A stretch of DNA of 64,000 nucleotides from Burkholderia sp. L27(2015). Its GTDB lineage: Bacteria > Pseudomonadota > Gammaproteobacteria > Burkholderiales > Burkholderiaceae. The notes under the pieces were generated by a model that did not search any database, was not told the DNA's origin, and worked only from the letters and a program-made list of their open reading frames with translations. The DNA lies in the NCBI RefSeq assembly GCF_009765705.1, contig NZ_LMUX01000016.1:1-64000 (forward strand), written 5' to 3'. Numbering within the stretch: the stretch's first letter is position 1; each line of letters opens with the position of its first letter. The position numbers and the translations under genes are program-made. Shown here in pieces: positions 34,359-43,881 of this stretch.

Positions 34359-34565
34359 ATGACTACCCAACATACCGCTACACAAGCCCGCACCAGCACA
34401 CAGGCCGCCAATCGTGCATTGGGTTTTTCAGGTTCGCACGCCAGCACCGGCTTTTCCATCGGTAGTTTTTACAATGGCCCGCTGCTTGGCGAGGTATCGC
34501 GGCAAGAACTCGAACTACTTCGATACGCGAACTTGCAGGCTTTGATGATTTTGGCGCGCGGCTAG
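34359..34565 (+). CDS. Small conserved hypothetical protein
   Basis: 68 residues. AGAGGAAACCT precedes the ATG. N-terminus is Thr/Ala/Gln-rich, followed by SIGSFYNGPLLGEVSRQELELLRYANL, quoted here in shorter form as FYNGPLLGEVSRQELELL. A strong terminator at 34633-34667 follows. Its good ribosome site and own terminator argue that it is real. Function unknown. Confidence 0.65.
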   Translation: MTTQHTATQARTSTQAANRALGFSGSHASTGFSIGSFYNGPLLGEVSRQELELLRYANLQALMILARG

Positions 34566-34632
34566 GGAGGTCGATAGCCGACGTACGCACGTGGTCTTCA
34601 AAGTTGCTTCGCGAGAAGTTATGGCAACGACA

Positions 34633-34667
34633 CCCCAATAGCCCGACAACGGCTATTGGGGTTTTTT
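34633..34667 (+). terminator. Rho-independent terminator
   Basis: Arms CCCCAATAGCC (34633-34643) and GGCTATTGGGG (34651-34661) followed by six T (34662-34667). Ends the small-gene transcript from the left; the Crp/Fnr gene converges from the right. Confidence 0.93.
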
Positions 34668-34681
34668 GATACCGCCCGCGA

Positions 34682-35479
34682 TCACATGGCGTGCATTTGC
34701 TGATGGTAGTCGGGAATCGGAACCACCACGCGCGAGGTCACGCAGGGGCTCGGGTGTGCGGCTTCCGGTTGCCGCGGTAGCAGCCTTTGGAATTCGCCCT
34801 TGATAATGCCGTAGCAATCGCAGGTCCGCCGCTTGAGGCCTTCCCGATCAAGTACCGTGATATGCCCACGGCCCCGCTGTATCAGCCCTGCCGCCTCGAG
34901 TTTTCCTGCCGCCTCGGTCACGCCTTCGCGACGTACGCCCAGCGTATAGGCAATCATCTGCTGCGTCGTGACCAGGTCATTCGCCTGCATGCGATCGTGG
35001 GCCAATAGCAACCAGCGACACAGTTGCTCGTCCACGGAATGACGACGATTGCACAGCGCGCTCTGGGCAATTTGTGTCATCAGCGCCTGGATATAAAGCA
35101 GCATCAGGCGATTGATCGAATGCGATCGTTCGAATTCGATCTTGAACTGCTGTGCGTTCATCGCAAAGCCGTAGCCGCTACTGGAAACTTCAATGCGGCT
35201 GGGCATTGCGTTACCGCCCGTGAGCACGGGCACGCCGGCGACGCCCTCGCGACCGACTGCGGCCACTTCCACACTCGCGCCGTCTTTCATCAAGCAGAGC
35301 AATGAGATCACGGCTGTGGTGGGGAAATACACCACTTTGATCGGCTGGCCCGCGTCCGACAAGAGCTGCCCGCATTTCAACTGGACAGGGCGAAGGTGGG
35401 GTGTAAGAGATCGAAGCTCGGATGTCGATAACGCCGCCAGTAGATGGTTTTGAACCACATCGTCATGAGAGTTCAGCAT
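34682..35479 (-). CDS. Crp/Fnr-family transcriptional regulator
   Basis: 265 residues. N-terminal cyclic-nucleotide-like beta-barrel (VYFPTTAVISLLCLMKDGASVEVA in two parts) and a C-terminal winged helix: MIAYTLGVRREGVTEAAGKLE with the recognition helix, then GLIQRGRGHITVLDREGL. No clear cAMP-binding Arg-Ser pair and no FNR cysteine cluster at the N-terminus, so the signal is unknown. An extra ~30-residue Pro/His tail follows. Stand-alone gene. Confidence 0.88.
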   Translation of the reverse strand: MLNSHDDVVQNHLLAALSTSELRSLTPHLRPVQLKCGQLLSDAGQPIKVVYFPTTAVISLLCLMKDGASVEVAAVGREGVAGVPVLTGGNAMPSRIEVSSSGYGFAMNAQQFKIEFERSHSINRLMLLYIQALMTQIAQSALCNRRHSVDEQLCRWLLLAHDRMQANDLVTTQQMIAYTLGVRREGVTEAAGKLEAAGLIQRGRGHITVLDREGLKRRTCDCYGIIKGEFQRLLPRQPEAAHPSPCVTSRVVVPIPDYHQQMHAM

Positions 35480-36303
35480 GATCGTTTCCGCCAGTTTGCC
35501 GGTCCAATAAAGTCTAAGTGACCGAGCATCGAATCAAGGGGCCGTCTGCGGTGTCATTGCCCGTGCCGGGCTTCGGTACGCGTGACGCAAACGTCTTTTT
35601 GCTATTGCGGCTCGCCTGCAGCGCCAGTCGCTGCCTGCGTGCGATAGATATAGCGATATCCGTGCCAAGACCGTAGGACCGGCTGTTTGGAAAATGCATC
35701 GTCGCGGTTCGGATCGGGAAGACGTCGATATGATCGGAAACGTCTCAGAACTGAGGCACCGAATATTTGTCCCGGCGCGTATCGGAAAAGCGTTCGCGTT
35801 CAAATCGCTCGGTTAGCCGTGTTGAGCATGGCAAAGTTTTGACAATCCTCAACCGATGGATGACAACACCGACTTGGCCCCCTTTGCCAAGCGAGCCAAG
35901 TCGCTCGCACGCCCCGAGCGAAAACGTTTCAGCCATGAGAATGCGGCCTTTGAGGACGCAACCGAGAGGCAACCAAGGCCGCGACGCAGGACACAACAAA
36001 GGCCGCAACGAAGGACGCAATGGGCGACGTCATCGAGGCCAAATGAGGGGCCATTTGAGCGCGACGCCATTGCAGAATCGTCCGCATCGTGGGCCTGCAT
36101 GCGAGACGCGCAGCGAGGCTCGATAAGGTGTCGGAAGGTGGCTGCGCACAAGCGCGCAAAGGGTACGCTGCCGAACAGAGGGGGGGGTGCGTGGGGCCTA
36201 AGGTTAAGTCGTCGCACTCGTCAATCGGCCGCAACGCACATGCCCGAACGATGCCGCGACGCCAGTGTGTACTCGGTGACGACTAGGCTACGGGGAGATA
36301 TCC
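35480..36303. other. Long intergenic region without a confident gene
   Basis: About 820 bases. Open frames here on both strands have no domain character and biased Arg/Pro composition, so I regard them as chance. A short imperfect repetition (AAGGCCGC followed by ACGCAGGAC or ACGAAGGAC) occurs around 35970-36020. Promoters for the Crp/Fnr and ElaA-like genes should lie at the ends. Confidence 0.4.
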
Positions 36304-36870
36304 ATGGAATGGAAATGCAGTGAGTTCAAGCACCTGTCGACGCACGAGTTGTACTCGATTTTGCGTGCGCGCAGTGCCGTGTTCGTAGTCGAATACGCGC
36401 ATATCCATCTCGACATCGATGACAAAGATCAGGGGGCATTACACATATTCGGACTTGAATCGGACGGCGGATCGCCGCAGGTCGTTGCCTACGCACGCCT
36501 GCTGCCCGGCAACGAGCAGGAGCCCGAGGTCGTCATCGACAAGCTTTTGACGGTCTCGAAACGGCGTGACGACGATACACGCGACCTGCTCATGACCCAC
36601 GCCCTGGCTGCGGTGCAAACCGTCTGGCCCGATCATCCGATACATATCAATGTCTCGGCGCATCTGGAGGTATTGTGCGAGAGCCTAGGCTTTCGCAAGG
36701 CGGTCGGGTCCTTGCTGGATCATGGCGCGTCCTGCGTCGGCATGGCGAGAGGACAGGCGCAAAGCGGGGGGCTGCGGGAGCGGGCAACGGTCCACGCGGC
36801 GCGCGAAGACGCGCAGGACTTCGACGCACCTGGCCCACATCATCTCATCGATCGCCTGGGCATGACCTGA
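36304..36870 (+). CDS. ElaA-like GNAT acetyltransferase with C-terminal extension
   Basis: 188 residues. The first ~150 match the ElaA pattern: HELYSILRARSAVFVVEY, HIHLDIDDKDQGALHIFG, VVAYARLLPGN, VIDKLLTVSKRRD and HPIHINVSAHLEVLCESLGF (acetyl-CoA fold). The final ~38 residues are extra and hydrophilic. Family substrates are unproven. It lies on its own and converges with the sigma-54 activator gene. Confidence 0.8.
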   Translation: MEWKCSEFKHLSTHELYSILRARSAVFVVEYAHIHLDIDDKDQGALHIFGLESDGGSPQVVAYARLLPGNEQEPEVVIDKLLTVSKRRDDDTRDLLMTHALAAVQTVWPDHPIHINVSAHLEVLCESLGFRKAVGSLLDHGASCVGMARGQAQSGGLRERATVHAAREDAQDFDAPGPHHLIDRLGMT

Positions 36871-36930
36871 CACGGTTCTCGGCCGCAAACCGCGGCCGAG
36901 TCTCTTCCCGACTTGGCTGCGCGCGAGTGC

Positions 36931-38442
36931 TTACGGCTTTTTCCAGCCGCTGAGCGCGTTCAGATAGACGTCTGCGGGGCGATCCATGCCGGCCGCCTTG
37001 GCATGATGCAGCTCCGCGTCGTGCAGTTCCGCCCCATCGCCCTTGATGCCCGTCGCATGGCCACAGCCGTTCGTGTCAGTCGACATGCCGGGCGTCGGAT
37101 GAGACGCACGAGCACGCAAGCCGTGCGTCTGCATCAGCCGGTACAGCGTGGCACGCGAGACACCGAGTTCCTGAGCGACCTGGTTGAGGCGGCTGTTGTG
37201 GCGCAGCAGCGCATCTTCGATCGCGTGCCGTTCGGCGGCCTCGCGGGCATCGACCAGCGTGCCGACCCTATCGTCCACGCAATGTTCCAGTTCCAGATCA
37301 GCCGGCGTAATCACACGGCCCTCGGTCATGACGATGGCGCGCCGCACCCGGTTGATCAGTTCGCGAATATTGCCCGGCCAATGGTAGCTGTACATCGCTT
37401 CGAGCGCCGCCTCGGAGAATCCGCGGATGCGCCTTGGACTGTCGGCCCGGTAACGCTCCAGCGTGTGACGCGCCAGGATCTCGATATCCTTGCCACGCGA
37501 GCGCAACGGCGGCTCCTCCAGGCGCAGCACGCAAAGCCGGTGGTACAGATCGGCGCGAAATGTTCCCGCGCGCACGGCATCTTCCAGGTTCGCGTGGGTC
37601 GCGGAGATGACCCTTACGTCAACAGGAATGTGTTCGTGAGAGCCCAGGCGCTGGATCTTGCGCTCTTGCAAAAAGCGCAGAAAACTGACTTGGCTCTCCA
37701 GGGGCAGGTCGCCGATTTCGTCGAGAAATAGCGTGCCGCCATGAGCGGCTTCTACATGCCCTATTTTTTGCTGATGCGCGCCGGTGAATGCGCCGCGTTC
37801 GTAGCCGAACAACTCGGATTGCAGCAGCGTATGCGGAATCGCGCCGCAATTGATCGTGACGAACGGCCCTTTCCTGCGGATCGAGCGTCGATGAATCGAG
37901 GCCGCGGTCAATTCCTTGCCGGTGCCCGACTCGCCATAGACCAGCACCGGGGCGTCGGTTTGGGCGACTTTGCCGATCGAGCGAAACATGGACAGCATGG
38001 CATCGCATGTGCCTATCATTTCGGTATCGTCGGCGGGGGCAAGCTCTGCCGCGCTCTGGTCTAGCGTGATCATGCCGTGCGCGTGGCCGATGGAGCCGAC
38101 GATGCGCCGCGCCGGGCAGGGGAGTATTGCGAAGTCGAGAAAATAGAGGCGAATCAGCCGGCGCACCATCGGTTGCGCGAGTTGCGCTTCGGATAGCGTA
38201 ATAACCCAGCCGACGCGCGGGGCGGTAAACATCGTCTCGAATGCTGCGATCTGCTGCACGGTATAACCACTGCTGAAATCGAACAGTCCGACGGTGATGG
38301 GTTCCTTGGCGAGCAGCCGTTGGCCATCTCGTAGCGATTCGACAGTCGACACGGTCCAGCCACGTTCGGCGAGTAAATCCTGCACTTGGGGATCGGGAGT
38401 GCACGACACGTAAAGCAGATGTCCCAGAAATTCTTCGTTCAT
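36931..38442 (-). CDS. Sigma-54-dependent activator of the BerB/VpsR type
   Basis: 503 residues. An N-terminal receiver-like domain (1-~125) has TVGLFDFSSGY in place of a typical phosphoacceptor region, as in VpsR. The AAA+ domain has Walker A GESGTGKE at 170-177, GAFTGA at 217-222 (sigma-54 contact) and Walker B FLDEIGDLP. A Fis-type helix-turn-helix (NQVAQELGVSRATLYRLMQ) follows, then a tail. BerB of Burkholderia and VpsR of Vibrio bind c-di-GMP and turn on EPS genes. Its position at the left edge of an EPS region agrees. Start at 38442 is preferred; an in-frame start at 38511 is possible. Confidence 0.85.
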   Translation of the reverse strand: MNEEFLGHLLYVSCTPDPQVQDLLAERGWTVSTVESLRDGQRLLAKEPITVGLFDFSSGYTVQQIAAFETMFTAPRVGWVITLSEAQLAQPMVRRLIRLYFLDFAILPCPARRIVGSIGHAHGMITLDQSAAELAPADDTEMIGTCDAMLSMFRSIGKVAQTDAPVLVYGESGTGKELTAASIHRRSIRRKGPFVTINCGAIPHTLLQSELFGYERGAFTGAHQQKIGHVEAAHGGTLFLDEIGDLPLESQVSFLRFLQERKIQRLGSHEHIPVDVRVISATHANLEDAVRAGTFRADLYHRLCVLRLEEPPLRSRGKDIEILARHTLERYRADSPRRIRGFSEAALEAMYSYHWPGNIRELINRVRRAIVMTEGRVITPADLELEHCVDDRVGTLVDAREAAERHAIEDALLRHNSRLNQVAQELGVSRATLYRLMQTHGLRARASHPTPGMSTDTNGCGHATGIKGDGAELHDAELHHAKAAGMDRPADVYLNALSGWKKP

Positions 38443-39365
38443 CACACGGGCCCTTCTGTCTTCGTTTACATTTGGTTCGCAAGTCCGGGGCGCGATCGAT
38501 TTGTTAGACAACTACGCCTCACCGCTGCAACGCTGGACTCGACGAAACTCCGATGCTGCAAAGCTCTGAACGTCCCTCTCGCGAGGCGGCATTGTCATTT
38601 TCTTATACACCAGTAGAAAGAAAAAGTATGTGCAGATGGAAGTGCCTTCGTCCTCCTATGTGCCTTTGCTCAAAAAAAGGTGAAATAGCACGCTCTCGTG
38701 AATATGAGATGGCCTGTCCATCGCATTCTTTGCACGGATGAAACGTTTTGATCGAGGGCCGTCCATTTCGGGTAAATAAAAAGTGCGAGCCAACCCGTCG
38801 GGGGACGAGTCAGGAATAGAGCCCTTTTTTGTCACGCGTAAATTCATCTTGTTTCGCTTACGAAAATGCACGGAGCTTCCTGGCTATCCTGGGATAGCGA
38901 CGCTTGCGGCACAGATGCGTATGCGCAACAACTGCGCGGAACAATGCGGGATCGGGCGCGCCGCATAAATAAATTGTTGTGCAGCACTGACTAATGAGGT
39001 TAGCCTGAAGCGTCGGATCAATTTAGCCATGGCGCACAGGCATATGTACAGGCGTATGCACGGACGTAACCCCGCTCGGCACGCCCGCCAAAGCCTCGCT
39101 GTTAAGCGCCAACACCCAGGGTCGTAGGGTCAGCGTGCTTATAATCGCCGAACGCTGTGCGAAAAAAGGGCCCGCATTGCAGTCATTACGTTTTTCAATC
39201 GTTAGATTTTTCACGATAGATCGGGATGCCGCGGCTTGTAGTGGTCTTGTCGTCGTCTAATACCCGGCTAGTATCCAGTCCGTACCCGTTTTGTATCCGG
39301 GGCAGATACGGGTCTATCTTTTCCGAGCGTCCAGCAATCAGCAATTCGAATCGTTCGATATTCCT
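38443..39365. promoter_or_regulatory. Long divergent regulatory region of the sigma-54 activator and EPS glycosyltransferase
   Basis: About 920 bases, AT-richer than its neighbours, without a convincing gene. At 38710-38725 TGGCCTGTCCATCGCA keeps the GG and GC of a -24/-12 sigma-54 promoter at the correct spacing, with nine of twelve consensus positions, so it is only weak. Near 39240-39310 related GTATCC and TACCCG words recur, of unknown meaning. Confidence 0.35.
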
Positions 39366-40550
39366 ATGCGTATCCTGTTCGTCATCGGCAACCTAGGCGA
39401 TTACCACGTGCCGCGATATGAAGCGCTCGTCAGGCTCGCATCGAGTCGAGGCGACGACGTGTCGCTGGTCGAAGTGTTCGGAAAATCCGGCGTTTATGAG
39501 TTTCCCCAGGATCGTCGGGAGAAATTTTTCAGCGATCGTCCGGCGCATACGGTCACGCTGCTAGCCGATGCCGGAGAAGCGGACGGCCACAGTCTCAAGG
39601 TCAGCCTGCGGTTGTGCGCGGTCGTGCGAAAATTCAAGCCCGATGTGGTCGTGACGCTGGGCTACAGCACGAGCTATTCGATCTGCCTCTGTCTGCTGAA
39701 AATGGCATTGCAACGTTTTTCGTTGATCTACATGTCCGATTCCAAAGCCGACGACGGCCGGCGCAACACCGTCAAGGAGATGCTCAAGCGTCAACTGGTC
39801 TCGCGCTTCGACGGGGCGTTGGTCGCGGGTGAAAAACATCGTGCCTATGCCCGGTCCCTAGGCATTCCGATGGAGCGTTCGCGGGTCGGTTTCGATGTCA
39901 TCGATGTCGAGTATTTCGCCAGGATGTCGCGTGCGGCCAGTGCGAATGCGGACGAGGTGCGCGCGCGTCACCAACTGCCGCAGCGATATGTCCTGTGCGT
40001 GAGCCGGTTCGTCGAGCGCAAGAACGTCGATCTGGTCATCGAGGCCTATGCCAAATCGGGCCTGGACGTGGCCGATGTATCGCTGGTGCTGGTGGGGCAG
40101 GGGCCCGACGAACAGAAGGTGTTGGAGCAGATCCGGCGGCTTGGCTTGGAAAGCCGGGTCGTTATTCTGAGTTCCGTGGCAAATCAGGAAATGCCCGGTC
40201 TCTATGCCTGCGCCGAATTCGTGGTGCTCGCCAGTCAGTTCGATCAATGGGGCCTATGCATCAACGAGGCGTTTGCTGCGGGCAAGCCGGCCATCGTGAC
40301 GCGAACCTGCGGCGTAGCCGATGAACTGGTACTCGACGATATCAACGGTTTTGTCGTTGAACCTGGGGACGTGGCGACCCTGACGCACAGGATCCGGCTA
40401 CTGGGGAGCGACACCGCGTTACGCAAACGCTTCGCCCATAACGCCGTGTCGTTGATCCGAAATTGGACGCCGCTATTGTTCGCGGAAAATCTCATCGACC
40501 TCGCGGAATCGCTCACAGGCACCGCCGGTCGCACCCGCGACGTACGCTAG
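39366..40550 (+). CDS. Glycosyltransferase family 4 protein (EPS region)
   Basis: 394 residues. Rossmann-like start MRILFVIGNLGDYHVPRYEAL (quoted in part), middle segment YVLCVSRFVERKNVDLVIEAY and the family's C-terminal region with WGLCINEAFAAGKPAIV, including the Glu-x7-type nucleotide-sugar site. Cytoplasmic enzyme adding a sugar to a lipid-linked acceptor. Its stop at 40548-40550 abuts the stop of the convergent next gene (40551-40553) with no gap. The donor and acceptor sugars are not known. Confidence 0.87.
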   Translation: MRILFVIGNLGDYHVPRYEALVRLASSRGDDVSLVEVFGKSGVYEFPQDRREKFFSDRPAHTVTLLADAGEADGHSLKVSLRLCAVVRKFKPDVVVTLGYSTSYSICLCLLKMALQRFSLIYMSDSKADDGRRNTVKEMLKRQLVSRFDGALVAGEKHRAYARSLGIPMERSRVGFDVIDVEYFARMSRAASANADEVRARHQLPQRYVLCVSRFVERKNVDLVIEAYAKSGLDVADVSLVLVGQGPDEQKVLEQIRRLGLESRVVILSSVANQEMPGLYACAEFVVLASQFDQWGLCINEAFAAGKPAIVTRTCGVADELVLDDINGFVVEPGDVATLTHRIRLLGSDTALRKRFAHNAVSLIRNWTPLLFAENLIDLAESLTGTAGRTRDVR

Positions 40551-41582
40551 CTACATATTGGGGGTGAACGAAGCGCCTTCGCGGGTCACCACGCGGCGCT
40601 TCAGCGTCCTGGCCACGGAATACACGGTGCCCAAACGTTCCACACCGAGCCGCTGCTTCAGTGTGCCGCCAAACCCCGAAAGAAATTTGAAGGTGGCGGG
40701 GCTGGAAAACCCGTCGAAGTCGAAGGTTAGCCCACGCTCGAGCGCTGCCTGCAGCGCGGTCCAAAGCAATAGGCTGATCGATCCGCTATCGCTGCCTTGG
40801 GCACGCGTCGAAAGTAGGTAATACATGGCATGCTGATCCCAGACGAGGCCAATGGCCGCCACCAGCTTACCGTTGCGGTCATATGCGCCCAGCAGTTGCC
40901 CAACACCTCTGTGAACGAACTCGCACACCAGGCGGCTCATGATGCTCGATCCATAGGCATTGCGGATCGAGCGCGCGGCGAGGTTGGCTTCGTAAAAATT
41001 CAGGAACTCGGTCGTGGCATCGATCGGCGCTACGGTCAGGTTTTTGTCTGCGCTGCGGATCAGGCTGCGGGTCTTGCCGCGCAACCGCGCCCACGCCTCT
41101 TTCTGAGGACAATCCGGCGCGATCCGATAGGTGTAGCGCGCCGAAATCGAAAAACCTTGCAACGCGAACGAAAGCGCTTCCTCGATGCGCGGGTCGAATA
41201 CTTGAAAAAAACTGTCGAAATGAGGCAGTTGCTCGATGAGCTGCGTGGTGATGTTCAGGCGGTGACATTGTTCCTGGCTGGGGCTGCCCCCCAGAGGCTT
41301 GATGACCGGACCCAGCGTGCGGGTCAACGGCGGCAGATGCGACACGCGCCACATGCCCACGCGGGCAATAGCGTAAGGCATTTCGCCGAGCACCTCCTTG
41401 CCGCGTAGTACACGCGCCATCTTCCACTCACCTTCGGTCGCAATGTCCAGCCACCATTTTTCGTGAAAAATGGAATGTGCGCCGCCGGCACTGCTTGATA
41501 CCAAAGGCGCGGCCGCCGCGGCAATGGCCCCGGCGCGCGCCAAGCCCGAGGTGGTCAGATCAGGATCTTTCAAAATGTTCAT
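40551..41582 (-). CDS. GNAT/FemAB-like acyltransferase (Acetyltransf_6 type)
   Basis: 343 residues from the ATG at 41582. Two GNAT-like halves typical of proteins that modify polysaccharides or lipid-linked sugars: the first with KWWLDIATEGEW and PPLTRTLGPV, the second with AWARLRGKTRSLIRSADKN, FYEANLAARSIRNAYG, LLGAYDRNGKLVAAIGLVWD and FDFDGFSSPATFKFLSGFG. Conserved FDG and the sulfur-free core are as in EPS-locus relatives. Probably acetylates or aminoacylates a sugar. No strong ribosome site. Confidence 0.72.
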   Translation of the reverse strand: MNILKDPDLTTSGLARAGAIAAAAAPLVSSSAGGAHSIFHEKWWLDIATEGEWKMARVLRGKEVLGEMPYAIARVGMWRVSHLPPLTRTLGPVIKPLGGSPSQEQCHRLNITTQLIEQLPHFDSFFQVFDPRIEEALSFALQGFSISARYTYRIAPDCPQKEAWARLRGKTRSLIRSADKNLTVAPIDATTEFLNFYEANLAARSIRNAYGSSIMSRLVCEFVHRGVGQLLGAYDRNGKLVAAIGLVWDQHAMYYLLSTRAQGSDSGSISLLLWTALQAALERGLTFDFDGFSSPATFKFLSGFGGTLKQRLGVERLGTVYSVARTLKRRVVTREGASFTPNM

Positions 41583-42015
41583 CGAACGAGCCCATCTTTG
41601 TGGAACGATTCCGTGCGCTTGGGGTTCCAAGCTCGCAGTCGCGCAAAGCTTTCGAACGCCGCCGCTCGCGTCGCAAACGTCAGTAGCCCTTGTGAATCGC
41701 CGTGAATCATGAGGCTGCGTAGTCGACATAAGAGTATTCGCAGGTTCCCGGCGGCTTGGTCCGCGGTATCTTGCTCAATCCAAGCCAATCCCGTTGAAAG
41801 AGTTCAGCCGACCTCGCTGCCGGATCGAAACGCCCGGCGTCTGACTAGCCGATTCGAGTCTTATCTTTGATTTCAGACGGCGTAGTTAGTGTAGACGGAG
41901 CACGATAGCGTTCGCCCGCCAAATTCAAGCGCATTTGAGCGATTGCAACGAGATGGTAAGTCGGAAGGTAGTCATACGTCATGCAAAGCAGATGTGCTTG
42001 CGTGGCGAGATCGGT
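41583..42015. other. Intergenic region, no features seen
   Basis: About 430 bases between two minus-strand genes. No terminator or gene is visible; both frames are broken. Confidence 0.35.
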
Positions 42016-42597
42016 TCAAAATTCGATCCAACGACACAGCCACGCAGAGTAATGCACGATGAGGCTTTGGATCGGTGCGTGATGGCCGTATGCGATCGAT
42101 GAGACGGCCAGCAAGCCTATGGCGGCGATGCGCGGGTGCGGCAGCGTGCGGGGCAGCCTGAAAAAATGGCGCAGAAAGACGAGTGCGATCGTGCCCCCCA
42201 AAAGCCAGCCGGCCAGGACTTCGATCGGCGTGTGAGCGTGTTCGAAAACTCGCCCGACACCGATTGCGGCGCTGAGCAACAAGCCCAGCGATGCCCCGAA
42301 TTGCCACCATCGGGTGTTCGCACTGCCTAGCAGCAACGCGATCGTGACGGTCCATATGGCCGATGACAGCATCGTATGGCCGCTGATCACCCGGAAGTGC
42401 AGCACGCGAATTTCGGTACCACAACCGGCATGGAGGAATTTGACCAGGCCTACCAGCGCCATCCCGATCGAAATCGCGAGTACCCACCGCACTGCCTCCG
42501 ACTTGTCGGCGGCGCGTATCCAAAGTGCGCAGACGAGCGCAAGCGGCAACATCAATGCCGCGTCGCCCAAGTTTGTCACCGGCGCCCAATCCGTCAT
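42016..42597 (-). CDS. PAP2-family membrane phosphatase
   Basis: 193 residues with five to six hydrophobic helices. The PAP2 motifs are present but loose: KFLHAG region for motif 1, FRVISGHTMLS for motif 2 (SGHT) and GRVFEHAHTPIEVLAGW for motif 3 (the Arg-...-His-x3 arrangement). Such enzymes remove phosphate from lipid pyrophosphates, often recycling undecaprenyl pyrophosphate, so a role in EPS lipid-carrier recycling fits its place. ATG at 42597. Confidence 0.8.
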   Translation of the reverse strand: MTDWAPVTNLGDAALMLPLALVCALWIRAADKSEAVRWVLAISIGMALVGLVKFLHAGCGTEIRVLHFRVISGHTMLSSAIWTVTIALLLGSANTRWWQFGASLGLLLSAAIGVGRVFEHAHTPIEVLAGWLLGGTIALVFLRHFFRLPRTLPHPRIAAIGLLAVSSIAYGHHAPIQSLIVHYSAWLCRWIEF

Positions 42598-42662
42598 TGC
42601 TCTGTCTCTTTTTCGGCGCCGTGTCGTTCGACTACCGTCAACCGGTGCCGCTCGCACTAGCG

Positions 42663-43616
42663 TTAATCGGTGTCGTTTTTACGCCGGCCGGCGAGACGGT
42701 ATTGAGTAGGGGAAATCGATAAGCGTTTTCGAAATATTTTCGCCAATCCGTCGCCGCTCCAGGTTCCGCAACGGCGGGCGATCTTGTCCACGGGCAAGTC
42801 GGTGGCGGAGAGCAGCATGCAGCTTGCGTCCAGTCGCGCCCTCAATAGGTATTCCGATGGCGTGAGACCAACCTGCGCCTTGAAGCGACGCAGAAAATTC
42901 CGTTCGCTCATGGCCGCTACACGCGCAGCGTCCGCCACGGAGATCGGCCGACCGTAGTTTTCGCGTATCCAACGTGCTGCCGCTTCGATCTTCTGCCGCA
43001 CCCCGCCGTCGTCCAGATCGCCGAGCACGGCGCTCAGCCTGCGCCACGCGCCGGGAATCGAGCGCTCCGAAATCTCACGCGCAACGGACGAGCCGTAATC
43101 GCGCTTGACCACGGAAAGGGCTGCTGCGATCGGTCCTTTGGGATCGTCCAGCGTCAGCGCCGAGACCAACATCTGCGGCGCGCTCATGTGAGGGCCGCCC
43201 GACGACCCACCCTCGCGCATATCCAGCGCACCGCCTCGCAACGAGAGGTTGGCGGCCGCCAGGATTTCCGTGCCTTCGCCTATGGCTTTGACGATGCGAG
43301 TCTTCGGCGCGATGCTGCGCAGGCGCTGCAGAAGATGGTCGTCTTCCTTGGCTTGCCGGGCGCCTTTGCCACCTGCGACAAACAGCGCATCGCAGTCGTT
43401 GAGGCAGGGGGTGTCGAGGCTATCGGTCCAGATGCGCATGGAGCAACTGCTGGCCACGCTGCCACCCGCGCTTGAGAGGAACAATAGTGAGTAGGGCAGT
43501 CCATCGCTGGAGGGCTCCTTCTGCAACTGGTTCGCGAGAAAGAAGACTTCGGCAATAGAACTGACTTCGACTAATGAGAAATCGTCGAAGATCAAAATAG
43601 CGACGCGCTTTTCCAT
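42663..43616 (-). CDS. DJ-1/PfpI (GlxA-like) AraC-type regulator, copy 1
   Basis: 317 residues. N-terminal DJ-1/PfpI (GATase1-like) domain: VAILIFDDFSLVEVSSIAEV, then DALFVAGGKGA. The nucleophile position reads AIGEGTEIL where active GlxA-like proteins have a Cys elbow, so it is probably a binding rather than catalytic domain. The C-terminal AraC helix-turn-helix pair has AAMSERNFLRRFKAQVGLTP and LPVDKIARRCG. A close paralogue lies at 49083-50075; the two bracket the sugar-nucleotide genes. Probably controls EPS genes. Confidence 0.82.
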   Translation of the reverse strand: MEKRVAILIFDDFSLVEVSSIAEVFFLANQLQKEPSSDGLPYSLLFLSSAGGSVASSCSMRIWTDSLDTPCLNDCDALFVAGGKGARQAKEDDHLLQRLRSIAPKTRIVKAIGEGTEILAAANLSLRGGALDMREGGSSGGPHMSAPQMLVSALTLDDPKGPIAAALSVVKRDYGSSVAREISERSIPGAWRRLSAVLGDLDDGGVRQKIEAAARWIRENYGRPISVADAARVAAMSERNFLRRFKAQVGLTPSEYLLRARLDASCMLLSATDLPVDKIARRCGTWSGDGLAKIFRKRLSISPTQYRLAGRRKNDTD

Positions 43617-43881
43617 GTGGGTTACTTGGTCGTGGGGCCGGTCATGCCTGGGCCTGAGAGTGGGATGGGTGCCATATCTGTGCGATTCGCCTCTCCCTGC
43701 AACGATCAATGTTGCGGATTCCACAGGATCGAAAAACTTCTCCTCTGCGTCGCATCATACGCGGCGAGGATAGTGACGAGAGTCATTCGTCGGAAAAGGG
43801 CGAGATGTTGGCAGATCCATTCGACCAGCGAGGCATACCCTGGGGCATCGGCTTCAACTTCAACTGATCCGGGGTGACGAG

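Noticed and set aside
35745-36323. Open frames on both strands
   Set aside because: Arg/Pro-biased, no motif, no ribosome site; mutually exclusive frames of the same GC-rich stretch.
38710-38725. Sigma-54 promoter ahead of the first EPS glycosyltransferase
   Set aside because: Only nine of twelve consensus positions and 640 bases from the gene; kept as a remark, not as a feature.
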